Source: Oscillospiraceae bacterium (GTDB lineage: Bacteria; Bacillota; Clostridia; Oscillospirales; Oscillospiraceae). From it: a stretch of 64,000 nucleotides of DNA. The stretch covers positions 1-64,000 of the forward strand of contig JAAWQX010000010.1 in assembly GCA_022800755.1 (NCBI GenBank), read 5' to 3'. Positions 1 to 7,168 of this stretch are shown here, in pieces; the stretch's first letter is position 1; each line of letters opens with the position of its first letter. A model generated the notes under the pieces. It was not told the origin of the DNA. It saw only the letters and a program-made list of their open reading frames with translations, and did no database searches. A program made the position numbers and the translations under genes.

Positions 1-1
1 G

Positions 2-139
2 GAGCAGATTGACACGATTTCCAACTACCTGGACGATTGGGAGAATGTCAGTTTTGAGGACAAGCAGCAGGTGGTGGATTTGATGATTACCGTCATTCGC
101 GCCACCAGCGAGAAGCTGCAAATTGAATGGAAAATCTGA
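2..139 (+). CDS. Large serine recombinase, C-terminal fragment (cut by window edge)
   Basis: The frame is open from the first full codon and ends at a TGA at 137-139. It contains the motif DDWENVSFEDKQQVVD followed by IRATSEKLQIEWKI, which resembles the extreme C-terminus of large serine recombinases of Firmicutes integrative elements. About 45 residues are visible; the catalytic resolvase domain would lie to the left, outside the window. Such recombinases usually sit at the very end of their element, so the element would extend leftwards and its end should lie close to 140-180, against the truncated DUF262 gene. Family call is from memory of the C-terminal signature; the junction is inferred. 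Confidence 0.65.
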   Translation, partial: EQIDTISNYLDDWENVSFEDKQQVVDLMITVIRATSEKLQIEWKI

Positions 140-169
140 CAGTGGGCATACCGTCAGACCATTATCTTT

Positions 170-586
170 TTATGCCCTTGTCCAGTGTAGTTCGAGGGTA
201 GTACCCGCGTTTATTCCATCACGAATCATAAAACGAGAGTCTGTATTTTTGGGGAACCTTCCTTTTACAAAAAAGTAAATGGAGAGAAAACGCTGTTGCC
301 CATCTATAATCTTATACATATTGTTTTCGTCTCCCTCGGAATAAAAGAACAATTCCGGAACAGGCAGACCTAGAATTAAAGACTCTACAAGCCTAGATGC
401 TTTTTTAATATCCCATACATAGTTTCTTTGAAAAAGAGGGATTTCAATGATACCTGAGTCTATCATATCAACAATATTGGCTGGAGTTAAATCTCTAGGA
501 CTTGTTGTTATATCATATTCCAAAATAGACTCCTCTCCGATGTCATGCTCTTCCTCAAAGAAAGCATCACTTGCATTATAATCCAT
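170..586 (-). CDS. DUF262 (GmrS-like) protein, C-terminally truncated
   Basis: The start ATG at 586 follows a GGAGAG ribosome site; an in-frame GTG lies one codon earlier. The 138-residue product carries IPLFQRNYVWD and the signature YKIIDGQQRFLSIYFF, typical of the N-terminal ParB/sulfiredoxin-like nucleotide-hydrolysing fold of DUF262/GmrSD proteins, which are associated with modification-dependent restriction. Full-length members are usually over 350 residues, often with a C-terminal DUF1524 HNH domain. Here the reading frame stops about 30 residues after DGQQR, 30 bp from the recombinase tail at 139. I infer that the gene was split by the leftward element and is a non-functional fragment. 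Confidence 0.7.
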   Translation of the reverse strand: MDYNASDAFFEEEHDIGEESILEYDITTSPRDLTPANIVDMIDSGIIEIPLFQRNYVWDIKKASRLVESLILGLPVPELFFYSEGDENNMYKIIDGQQRFLSIYFFVKGRFPKNTDSRFMIRDGINAGTTLELHWTRA

Positions 587-680
587 CACTTTCTCTCCTC
601 TCTATTGTTATTTCTCTTTTATGGATTTATTCATCTTAAATTATTAAAATACAGACTACATATGTTTTGGTTCTACATAT

Positions 681-1014
681 CTAATGTCCGCTTTCACAGG
701 ATATTGCAAGTTCCCCATCTACAAGCAATCCAGCGAAAATCCAATTTGCTGTCGCTACAGAAACACTGCACAGTGGCCACACATCGGCGATCATAATATA
801 CTCATGCGTTTCCAAGAATTTTTCAATGTGCATCCATTGCATTGCTGCTGTTTAACTTCGCATCACTCAGGCTATCACTCGCATTGATGAGCGATGTTTT
901 GATAGCTGAGAGTATGAATTCAATGAGTATTGTTGATGTTTCGGCATCATTAGAGGCATTGAAGACAGCGTAGTATTCCTTTTGGCGGTCATGAATGATG
1001 GGTTCCGCTGGTTG
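681..1014 (-). pseudogene. Fic family protein remnant with frameshift
   Basis: Reading the minus strand from 1014, one frame gives QPAEPIIHDRQKEYYAVFNA, then SNDAETSTILIEFILSAI and more, down to about 850. Reading resumes in another frame with KFLETHEYIMIADVWPLCSV, then SVATANWIFAGLLVDGELAI, ending at 681. The first part matches the C-terminal end of the Fic fold (DRQxEYYxxxNASN...STxFIEFML) and the second the winged-helix tail common in Fic proteins. An in-frame stop at 1015-1017 and a frameshift near 845-865 leave no Fic active-site motif (HPFxxGNGR). It is therefore a decayed AMP-transferase-like gene. The remaining bases of 590-1236 show no convincing gene. Confidence 0.7.
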
Positions 1015-1236
1015 CTAAGCAAGTGGTAGATTTATTATATCATCCATCGCACATTTCATCAACCAAAATATGGGAGAAGGGGACGAAACGCATGGAAATA
1101 TTAGCCTATGTGTCGTACACAGTCGAACTCGCACATAGTGGGATGCAGTGGATTTTAAGTCCCTTGCGGCTGCCAATGCGAAACGACTTAGAGCAAATTT
1201 AATAAGCAAAATACTGGAAATAAGGAGGAAATTAAG

Positions 1237-2352
1237 ATGGTAGCAGGACATTTACAGCAAAAGAAAGGGTATTGGTACATCGTTCTAAACCTGCGCGACG
1301 AAAACGGCAAGCGGAAATCAAAGTGGATCGCCACACATCTTCCGGTACAGGGAAACAGGCGAAAAGCGGAAGAACTGCTCTTACAAACACGAGCACAATA
1401 TGCGAATGATTCCTATAATGGTGGGGGCTTACTGTTTTCCGACTATATGCTGCAATGGGTAGAGCGAATGAAACTCAAAGTGGCTCCAAGTACATACCGC
1501 GGGTACAAATACAACATCAAAGCGAATATTTATCCCTATTTTCAACAGCGGCAAATTCCCCTTGCGAAGCTACGCGCGGCGGACTTGGAGAATTTTTACG
1601 GCTATTTGCGGGAACAGGGCGTATCCTCAAATACAGTGCTTCATCACCACGCAAACATCCATAAAGCCCTGAAGGATGCGGTGCGGCTGGAACTGGTGGA
1701 TCGTAATGTGGCGGAAATCGTGGAGCGGCCGCGCAAAGAGAAGTTTTTACCGGATCATTACTCTGCGGAGGAAGTGAATCTGCTGCTGGAAAAATTGCAG
1801 GGAAGCTGGCTGTATGTCCCGGTGCTATTGTCGGTATTCTATGGCCTGCGGCGCAGTGAGGTTTTGGGGCTGCAGTGGCGAAGCATTGACTTTGAAGCGA
1901 AAACCATCGCGATCCAGCATAGCCGCATCTACGAGGAAATTGATGGAAAAGAAACTGTCATGGGGCGGGATGCGTTGAAACGCAAGTCCAGCTATCGAAT
2001 GCTCCCCATGACGGAGGCGATTTCGGAATTGCTGCGCCAGTTGAAAACGGAACGTTATGGTGATGCGGTGCCGGCAGATGCGTATATTTGCTTAAATCCA
2101 AATGGAGAACCCATTATGCCGAACGATCTTACACACGGTTTCAAACAGTTTTTGCGGGACAACGGTTTGCGGGAAATCAGGCTGCATGATTTAAGACACA
2201 CATGCGCGTCCATATTGATTCAGAACAGGGTGCCGCTGATCGAAGTACAGCAGTGGCTGGGACACAGTACATTAGAAATAACGGCAGATTTGTATGCCCA
2301 TCTTGAATACGAGAGCAAGAAGGGAAATGCGGAGCTGCTGAAAAAAATTTAA
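1237..2352 (+). CDS. Tyrosine recombinase / phage-type integrase
   Basis: The ATG at 1237 follows AAGGAGGAAATTAAG. The 371-residue protein has an N-terminal arm-binding region (about 1-60), a SAM-like core-binding domain (65-160) and a catalytic domain. Visible catalytic residues are R205 in FYGLRRSE, H317 and R320 in RLHDLRHT, H343 in WLGHS and Y353 in DLYAHL, so the enzyme looks intact. It would catalyse site-specific strand exchange for an integrative element. No other element genes of its own accompany it, apart from the serine recombinase 330 bp downstream, so it may be a relic of a decayed element. A Rho-independent terminator follows directly. Confidence 0.9.
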   Translation: MVAGHLQQKKGYWYIVLNLRDENGKRKSKWIATHLPVQGNRRKAEELLLQTRAQYANDSYNGGGLLFSDYMLQWVERMKLKVAPSTYRGYKYNIKANIYPYFQQRQIPLAKLRAADLENFYGYLREQGVSSNTVLHHHANIHKALKDAVRLELVDRNVAEIVERPRKEKFLPDHYSAEEVNLLLEKLQGSWLYVPVLLSVFYGLRRSEVLGLQWRSIDFEAKTIAIQHSRIYEEIDGKETVMGRDALKRKSSYRMLPMTEAISELLRQLKTERYGDAVPADAYICLNPNGEPIMPNDLTHGFKQFLRDNGLREIRLHDLRHTCASILIQNRVPLIEVQQWLGHSTLEITADLYAHLEYESKKGNAELLKKI

Positions 2353-2381
2353 GATCGAGCCGGAAGTGGGATAGCTGTGAG

Positions 2382-2412
2382 AGCGTTGCAAATGGCAACG
2401 CTTTTATTTTTT
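2382..2412 (+). terminator. Terminator after the integrase
   Basis: AGCGTTGC and GCAACGCT form an 8-bp stem with a five-base loop (2382-2402), followed by a run of nine T among eleven bases. It lies 30 bp after the integrase stop, in the right orientation to end its transcript. Confidence 0.8.
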
Positions 2413-2505
2413 GAATCGGGGAAAACCCCTCATTGCTTTGACCGGATAGGAAAAAACGAAATGATTCCGGCATAAGGTAAACTATCCCATCACGGAGGTG
2501 TTCAC

Positions 2506-2646
2506 ATGAACAGGGGAGCACTGATTATCCGATGTATCTATGAGAAAGACGGAAGAACGGCAGAGCAGATTTTGAACGAATCTTTTCAGTTTTTCCTACA
2601 AAGAGAGCTCGCTATCCTTGTAAACGCACATGATAATCATGTATAA
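2506..2646 (+). CDS. Small protein (46 aa) upstream of the serine recombinase
   Basis: An ATG at 2506 preceded by GGAGGTGTTCAC opens a 46-codon frame (MNRGALIIRCIYEKDG... to ...NAHDNHV) ending 40 bp before the recombinase start. It has no recognisable domain, and its central segment (about residues 17-40) could form an amphipathic helix. From family experience, short uncharacterised proteins often precede serine recombinases in Clostridial transposons; whether this one is an accessory or directionality factor is speculation. The strong ribosome site supports translation. Confidence 0.6.
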   Translation: MNRGALIIRCIYEKDGRTAEQILNESFQFFLQRELAILVNAHDNHV

Positions 2647-2685
2647 TGATTACGATAAATGGCCGCTTATCTCTGGAGGTCAATC

Positions 2686-4263
2686 ATGTACTTAGAGATA
2701 AGCAATCCCATGGACTACCATGTGGCATTATACATCAGATTATCAAAGGAGGACGAAAACGAAGGACCGTCCGAGAGCGTCAACAACCAAAAATCTATGC
2801 TGGAGGAATTCGTTCAGCAGCACCGGTTGTCGGTTTATGATATCTATATCGATGACGGATGGAGCGGGACCAGCTTTGACCGCCCGAATTTTCAGCGGAT
2901 GATTAGCGATATCGAAGCGAAAAAGGTCAATATGGTCATCACGAAAGACCTTTCCCGATTGGGCAGGGACTATATCATGACCGGTCATTACATGGAACGG
3001 TACTTCCCGGAACACCGGGTGCGGTACATTTCTCTGCTGGACGGGATTGACACCGGGGTGGAATCTTCCGCCAATGACATTACACCATTCCGTGCTATCA
3101 TGAACGATATGTACGCAAAGGACATTTCCAAGAAAATCAAGAGCGTCAAGCGGGATAAACAGCGTAAGGGACAGTTTATCGGCGGAAAACCGGTCTACGG
3201 CTACAAAATGCACCCCACGGAGAAAAACAAAATCGTCATAGACCCAGACGCTGCGCCGATTGTCAGGCGAATCTTCAATATGGCGCTGGACGGCATGAGC
3301 TGCCGGAAAATCGCGGTGCAACTCAACGAGGAGAAAGTACCGCCCCCGGCGGCTTACGCGGGGCTGACGGTGGCCAATCCCGGCCCGTACACCGGGCTGT
3401 GGTCCAGTAAGCGCATTTCCGACATGCTGCAAAATGAGACCTACATCGGGAACATGGTGCAGGGGCGCAGCGTGAAAATCAGCTACAAATCCAAGAAATG
3501 CCGGAAGCAGAACCGGGAAGACTGGGTTGTGGTGGAAGGAACCCATGAGCCACTCATTGATGACGAAACCTTTCGCAAGGTGCGGATGCTGGTGGACAGC
3601 CGAAAGCACACGAGAAGCCGGACTTACGATTTCCCGCTGAAGGGCCTGATTTTCTGCCATGAATGCGGCTACCCGCTGGCGGTGCTGAACCGTAGGAACG
3701 CGGCGGGCGAAGATGTACTGTACTTCGTGTGCCGTACATACCAGCGCTTCACCAAGGCGGGCGTTTGCACCTGCCACACCATCAAGGAAAAGACGGTGAC
3801 GGAAGCGGTGGTTTCCAAAGTGCAGGAGATCTGCCGGCAGTATCTGGACACAGACCGGCTGTTGCCCATTGCTGAGTGGGAAGTGGCGAAAACGCTGGCG
3901 GAACTGGACAATGAAAAGGAAATTAATGTGCTGAAAGCCAAAATCAGCAGCTTGACCGTATATCTGGACCAAGTTTATATGGATAAACTGAGCGGCATTT
4001 TGGACGAGGACGATTTCCAGCGCATCTACGCCAAAGTGAAAGCCGAACGCGCGTCTTTGGAACAGCGGCTCACCCAAATTGACCGCCCCGACTACTCTCC
4101 AGCGGAGCAAGCAGCACTGGCAAAAACCCTTGCAAAGCGGTTTGTGGAGACTATTCCCACCAACCGGGAACTGCTGGTGAGCTTCATCGAACGGGTGGAG
4201 TTGACGCAGGACAAACAAGTGATCATAAAATTCCGCTTCCGGGAGCTGGAGGCGATTTCTTAG
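2686..4263 (+). CDS. Large serine recombinase (resolvase/invertase family)
   Basis: I place the start at the ATG at 2686 because CTGGAGGT lies 6 bp before it; the frame is also open for nine codons upstream. The 525-residue product has the resolvase domain with the catalytic serine in ALYIRLSKED, then DDGWSGTSFDRPNF and ITKDLSRLGRDY, a recombinase domain (VYGYKMHP...), a zinc ribbon (CHECGYPL ... FVCRTY ... GVCTCH) and a C-terminal coiled coil ending FRFRELEAIS. It looks intact and would integrate and excise its element through a 5'-phosphoserine intermediate. Its cargo is not evident: only the 46-residue ORF precedes it, and core genes begin about 600 bp downstream. Confidence 0.9.
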   Translation: MYLEISNPMDYHVALYIRLSKEDENEGPSESVNNQKSMLEEFVQQHRLSVYDIYIDDGWSGTSFDRPNFQRMISDIEAKKVNMVITKDLSRLGRDYIMTGHYMERYFPEHRVRYISLLDGIDTGVESSANDITPFRAIMNDMYAKDISKKIKSVKRDKQRKGQFIGGKPVYGYKMHPTEKNKIVIDPDAAPIVRRIFNMALDGMSCRKIAVQLNEEKVPPPAAYAGLTVANPGPYTGLWSSKRISDMLQNETYIGNMVQGRSVKISYKSKKCRKQNREDWVVVEGTHEPLIDDETFRKVRMLVDSRKHTRSRTYDFPLKGLIFCHECGYPLAVLNRRNAAGEDVLYFVCRTYQRFTKAGVCTCHTIKEKTVTEAVVSKVQEICRQYLDTDRLLPIAEWEVAKTLAELDNEKEINVLKAKISSLTVYLDQVYMDKLSGILDEDDFQRIYAKVKAERASLEQRLTQIDRPDYSPAEQAALAKTLAKRFVETIPTNRELLVSFIERVELTQDKQVIIKFRFRELEAIS

Positions 4264-4265
4264 AG

Positions 4266-4354
4266 GCAATCGTTTACAATACGAAGGGCGCTATGTATCG
4301 CGGATTGAGAAAAAAGCATTGGAAAAATTGAATCAATGCTTTGACGAACGGTGA
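4266..4354 (+). pseudogene. Reading-frame tail of an interrupted gene
   Basis: Directly after the recombinase stop, a frame reads GNRLQYEGRYVSRIEKKALE then KLNQCFDER and a TGA at 4352-4354. It has no start codon or ribosome site. Its composition resembles a real C-terminus, so it may be the 3' piece of a gene into which the serine-recombinase element inserted. I do not recognise the family. Confidence 0.35.
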
Positions 4355-4361
4355 CGAATGT

Positions 4362-4499
4362 GGTATAATAACCGCAAAGTGGTTATTATACCGGTGCATC
4401 AATGCGCTGCGCACATTGGCGCATTGAAATCGGCCACCGTCTCGCCCCAAAGGGGCAACCGACGGTGATGCCGGTTATACCATGAATTACAAATTCATG
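4362..4499. repeat. Cluster of four consecutive inverted repeats
   Basis: IR1 is GGTATAATAACC (4362-4373) with its exact complement GGTTATTATACC (4381-4392). IR2 is TCAATGCGC (4399-4407) with GCGCATTGA (4419-4427). IR3 is ACCGTC (4436-4441) with GACGGT (4461-4466), enclosing GCCCC/GGGGC around AAA. IR4 is CATGAAT (4481-4487) with ATTCATG (4493-4499). All arms are perfect. A TATAAT box sits at 4501. The cluster lies between the recombinase element and the first core gene and could be an element end, a miniature repeat or a structured RNA. Confidence 0.65.
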
Positions 4500-4544
4500 A
4501 TATAATACAGCAAAATTTTTCTTTCAGATGGGGGCGAAGCCGCT

Positions 4545-4772
4545 GTGACATGGAAATATCTGAGGCAGCGGGCCGCAGTGGCTCTGTCCGGTGTGGTGTT
4601 GGCACTGTTGGTGGTAGTGCTGGCATTGCTGATTGCGTCCCGCACGATGGAATACCGCAGCGGGCTGGAAACGGAAACCGATGAACCGCCGGAGGTTACG
4701 ATTCCGGATGTGGTCTGGGTGACGGAACTTCCCAGAGGGACCGCGGGGCCGGTCGTTACAGAAAATCCCTGA
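4545..4772 (+). CDS. Small single-pass membrane protein, function unknown
   Basis: The frame begins at a GTG at 4545, with GGGGGCG about 10 bp upstream, and gives 75 residues. Residues 10-31 (AAVALSGVVLALLVVVLALL) form one clear transmembrane helix after a short basic N-terminus, and the remaining 45 residues are acidic and proline-rich and would lie outside. There is no cysteine lipobox. A TATAAT at 4501-4506 may be its -10 box, though no good -35 is visible. It is followed by the rimP promoter, so it is not part of that operon. I do not recognise it. Confidence 0.5.
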   Translation: MTWKYLRQRAAVALSGVVLALLVVVLALLIASRTMEYRSGLETETDEPPEVTIPDVVWVTELPRGTAGPVVTENP

Positions 4773-4789
4773 TTTACGGCAAAAAAAGG

Positions 4790-4817
4790 TTGCAATTCAT
4801 ATAAAATGTGGTATAAT
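4790..4817 (+). promoter_or_regulatory. Sigma-A promoter of the rimP-nusA-infB operon
   Basis: TTGCAA (4790-4795) and TATAAT (4812-4817) are separated by 16 bp, with the extended TGTGG just before the -10 box. It is the only strong promoter before rimP and lies about 90 bp from its start codon. Confidence 0.75.
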
Positions 4818-4844
4818 ATCATCAGCAAGTATCAAGGTCGTCTG

Positions 4845-4870
4845 AGAGTGGGCATCCGCCCACTCTTTTT
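4845..4870 (+). terminator. Leader terminator / attenuator upstream of rimP
   Basis: AGAGTGGGC (4845-4853) and GCCCACTCT (4858-4866) form a 9-bp stem with a four-base loop followed by TTTTTGTT. It sits between the promoter and the rimP start, so most initiating transcripts would meet it. Similar rimP leader terminators are known in Firmicutes. I infer attenuation or antitermination, possibly autoregulation by NusA encoded one gene downstream, but no alternative antiterminator pairing was identified. Confidence 0.7.
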
Positions 4871-4906
4871 GTTGACTATTTTGAAATCCTAAGAAACAGG
4901 TGCGAA

Positions 4907-5362
4907 ATGAGTAAAATTACGGAAACGGTTTGGCAGCTTGTCCAGCCGGTAGCGGAAGCCAACGGCGTGGAACTTTGGGATGTGGAGTTCGTCAAGGAAG
5001 CGGGTACCCAGTATCTGCGGGTGTTCATCGACAAGGACGGCGGCGTGGATATCAACGACTGCGAGGCAGTCAGCCGGGCCATGGACCCCATTTTGGACGA
5101 GGCGGACCCGATCCCATGCAGCTATGTGTTTGAAGTCAGTTCCGCAGGGATCGACCGGGAATTGAAGCGCCCATCGGATTTTGAGAAATTTATGGGCAGC
5201 CAGATCCAGGTGAAGCTGTACCAGCCTTTTGAGGGGCAGAAAAACTATGTGGGGCAGCTTGTGAAGTATGAAAACGGCGATGTGACGCTGATGGCCGGAA
5301 CACGGGAAGTAACTTTGAAAAAACCCATGGTGGCGCAGGTCAGACTTTATGTGGAGATATAA
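4907..5362 (+). CDS. rimP: Ribosome maturation factor RimP
   Basis: This 151-residue protein, the normal family length, shows the N-terminal alpha/beta domain motif LWDVEFVKEAGTQYLRVFID and DINDCEAVSRAMDP, then YVFEVSSAGIDRELKRPSDF and a C-terminal SH3-like barrel. RimP helps 30S subunit maturation in the cytoplasm. It heads the conserved rimP-nusA-rnpM-ylxQ-infB-rbfA operon, and nusA starts 24 bp later. It is transcribed from the 4790 promoter through the leader hairpin. Confidence 0.96.
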   Translation: MSKITETVWQLVQPVAEANGVELWDVEFVKEAGTQYLRVFIDKDGGVDINDCEAVSRAMDPILDEADPIPCSYVFEVSSAGIDRELKRPSDFEKFMGSQIQVKLYQPFEGQKNYVGQLVKYENGDVTLMAGTREVTLKKPMVAQVRLYVEI

Positions 5363-5386
5363 TAGAGAAAGGGAAGGCACAAGGAC

Positions 5387-6445
5387 ATGAATGCAGAATT
5401 CTTTTCAGCGGTAGAAGATATTGAGAAAGAAAAAGGCATCCCCCGGGAATATATGTACGATAAGATCACCCAGGCCATGCTGGCGGCCTTCCGCAAGGAT
5501 AACGGGGAAGAGTACGACGGAGATGTGCAGGTAATCCTGGATGAAGAGAACCGGCGGATCCAGCTGGTGGAGAATAAAACCGTGGTAGAGGAATTGGAAG
5601 ACCCGATTTTGGAGGTCGATCTGAAATCCGCCAAGAAAATCGTCAAGGGCGCTCATGTGGGCGATGTGGTCGCGGTGCCGGTGGAGACCAAGAATTTCGG
5701 CCGGATCGCGGCCCAGGCAGCTAAGCAGGTCATCATTCAGGGCATTCGGGAAGCGGAGCGGGGCATTATCTATGACGAGTTCACGTCCAAAGAGCATGAG
5801 CTGATGACCGGCGTGGTCTCCCGGATCGACCCGCGCACGGGGAGCGCGTCCATCAAGATCAACTCCAACGCGGAGTTCACCGAAGCGGTGCTGCTGCCCC
5901 AGGAGCGGATTAAGGGCGAAGAACTGCGGGAGGGCGACCGCATCAAAGTGTATGTGGTGGAGGTCCGTCGTTCGACTAAAGGTCCACAGGTACTCATTTC
6001 CCGGACCCATCCGGGCTTTGTCAAGCGCCTGTTTGAACTGGAAGTGCCGGAAATTTTCGACGGCACGGTGGAGATCAAATCCATTGCACGGGAGGCGGGC
6101 AGCCGCACCAAAATGAGTGTGTGGTCCGCGGATGAGAATGTGGATCCCATCGGCGCGTGTGTGGGCAACCGGGGCACCCGTGTGGCCAGCATCGTAGATG
6201 AACTGGGCGGTGAAAAGATCGACATTATCAAATACAGCGAAAATATGGAAGAATATATCGCCGCGGCACTGTCCCCGGCGGATGTGGTGAGCGTGACCAT
6301 GCTGGAAGACGGCAGAAGCTGCCGGGTCATCGTGCCGGACAGCCAGTTGTCCCTGGCCATCGGCAAGGAAGGGCAAAACGCCCGTCTGGCGGCGAAACTC
6401 ACCGGGTTTAAGATCGATATCAAGCCTGAAAGCCAGGCTGAGTGA
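5387..6445 (+). CDS. nusA: Transcription termination/antitermination factor NusA
   Basis: A 352-residue NusA, typical of Firmicutes, without the acidic repeats of enterobacterial NusA. It has the RNA-polymerase-binding N-terminal domain (about 1-130, starting MNAEFFSAVEDIEKEKGIPR), an S1 domain (135-200, including VSRIDPRTGSASIKIN) and two KH domains, with VDPIGACVGNRGTRV in KH1 and SLAIGKEGQNARLAAKLTGF in KH2. It modulates pausing, termination and antitermination at the polymerase. The stop overlaps the RnpM ribosome-site region. Confidence 0.97.
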   Translation: MNAEFFSAVEDIEKEKGIPREYMYDKITQAMLAAFRKDNGEEYDGDVQVILDEENRRIQLVENKTVVEELEDPILEVDLKSAKKIVKGAHVGDVVAVPVETKNFGRIAAQAAKQVIIQGIREAERGIIYDEFTSKEHELMTGVVSRIDPRTGSASIKINSNAEFTEAVLLPQERIKGEELREGDRIKVYVVEVRRSTKGPQVLISRTHPGFVKRLFELEVPEIFDGTVEIKSIAREAGSRTKMSVWSADENVDPIGACVGNRGTRVASIVDELGGEKIDIIKYSENMEEYIAAALSPADVVSVTMLEDGRSCRVIVPDSQLSLAIGKEGQNARLAAKLTGFKIDIKPESQAE

Positions 6446-6465
6446 GAAAAGGAGGTCAGCCGGAC

Positions 6466-6741
6466 GTGACGCAAAAGAAAATACCCATGCGGCAGTGTCT
6501 CGGCTGCCGTGAAATGAAGCCCAAGAAGGAGCTTGTGCGCGTAGTCCGCTCGCCGGAGGGGGAAATATCCTTGGATACGCGGGGCAAGGCTCCGGGCAGA
6601 GGCGCTTATGTCTGTCATGACAATGCGTGCCTGAAAAAAGCGAGAAAGTCGAAGGCGCTGGAGCGTTCCTTGGAAACAGCGATTCCCGAGGAAATATATG
6701 ACCGCCTGGAACAGGAAATGGAGGCGGTAGAAGATGGCTGA
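6466..6741 (+). CDS. rnpM: RNase P modulator RnpM (YlxR)
   Basis: I choose the GTG at 6466, preceded by AAAAGGAGG at 6447-6455; the earlier in-frame GTG at 6442 would place that ribosome site inside the gene. The 91-residue product has the YlxR signature RQCLGCREMKPKKELVRVVR and GRGAYVCHDNACLKKA, with the family's conserved cysteines. YlxR proteins bind RNase P RNA and are reported to modulate its activity. The gene overlaps the next one by 8 bp, as expected in this operon. Confidence 0.93.
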   Translation: MTQKKIPMRQCLGCREMKPKKELVRVVRSPEGEISLDTRGKAPGRGAYVCHDNACLKKARKSKALERSLETAIPEEIYDRLEQEMEAVEDG

Positions 6742-7168
6742 TAAAGCGCTGAACTACATCGGGATCATGCGAAAGGCCGGCGCTTGCGCCACCGGGGAAA
6801 CGGACAGCGGCGCAGCCTGCCGTGCGGGAAAAGCGAAGCTGCTGCTTGTGGCGTCGGACGCATCGGAAAACGCCCGGAGCCGGGCGGAAGGCTTCGTATA
6901 TGGCCGTGGGGTCCCATTGCTGACACTTCCGTACAGTAAAGTGGACTTGGCCGGGATCCTGGGCCGAGGTGCCACATCGATGCTGGCGGTGACAGACCTG
7001 GGACTGGCAGACGCGATCGCGAAGGCTTTGGCGGCTTCTGACGGGGAAACCTACGGGGAAGTCTCCTTGAAGCTGTCGGAAAAAGTGCAAAGGGAAAAGG
7101 AACGCAAGTCGGAACAGCAGCGGCATGAACAGAATAAGCGGTTTGGGAAAAGGAGGAAAAAGGCTTGA
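6734..7168 (+). CDS. ylxQ: L7Ae-family ribosomal protein YlxQ
   Basis: The 144-residue protein has the L7Ae/YlxQ fold ([16 protein letters not shown], then [13 protein letters not shown]) in its first 100 residues, followed by a highly charged tail rich in K, R, E and Q. L7Ae proteins recognise RNA kink-turns. Its place between rnpM and infB is the standard one. The basic tail is longer than usual for the roughly 100-residue family and could be an extra RNA-binding extension. Its stop overlaps the infB TTG start. Confidence 0.9.
   Translation: MADKALNYIGIMRKAGACATGETDSGAACRAGKAKLLLVASDASENARSRAEGFVYGRGVPLLTLPYSKVDLAGILGRGATSMLAVTDLGLADAIAKALAASDGETYGEVSLKLSEKVQREKERKSEQQRHEQNKRFGKRRKKA

Noticed and set aside
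545..887. Plus-strand frames of 60-80 codons between the DUF262 and integrase genes
   Set aside because: The opposite strand reads as a Fic remnant over the same bases, and the plus frames have no ribosome site or family signal.
2743..4269. 508-codon open frame on the minus strand opposite the serine recombinase
   Set aside because: It lies wholly antisense to a clearly recognised recombinase, has no domain or ribosome site and arises from GC-rich codon structure.
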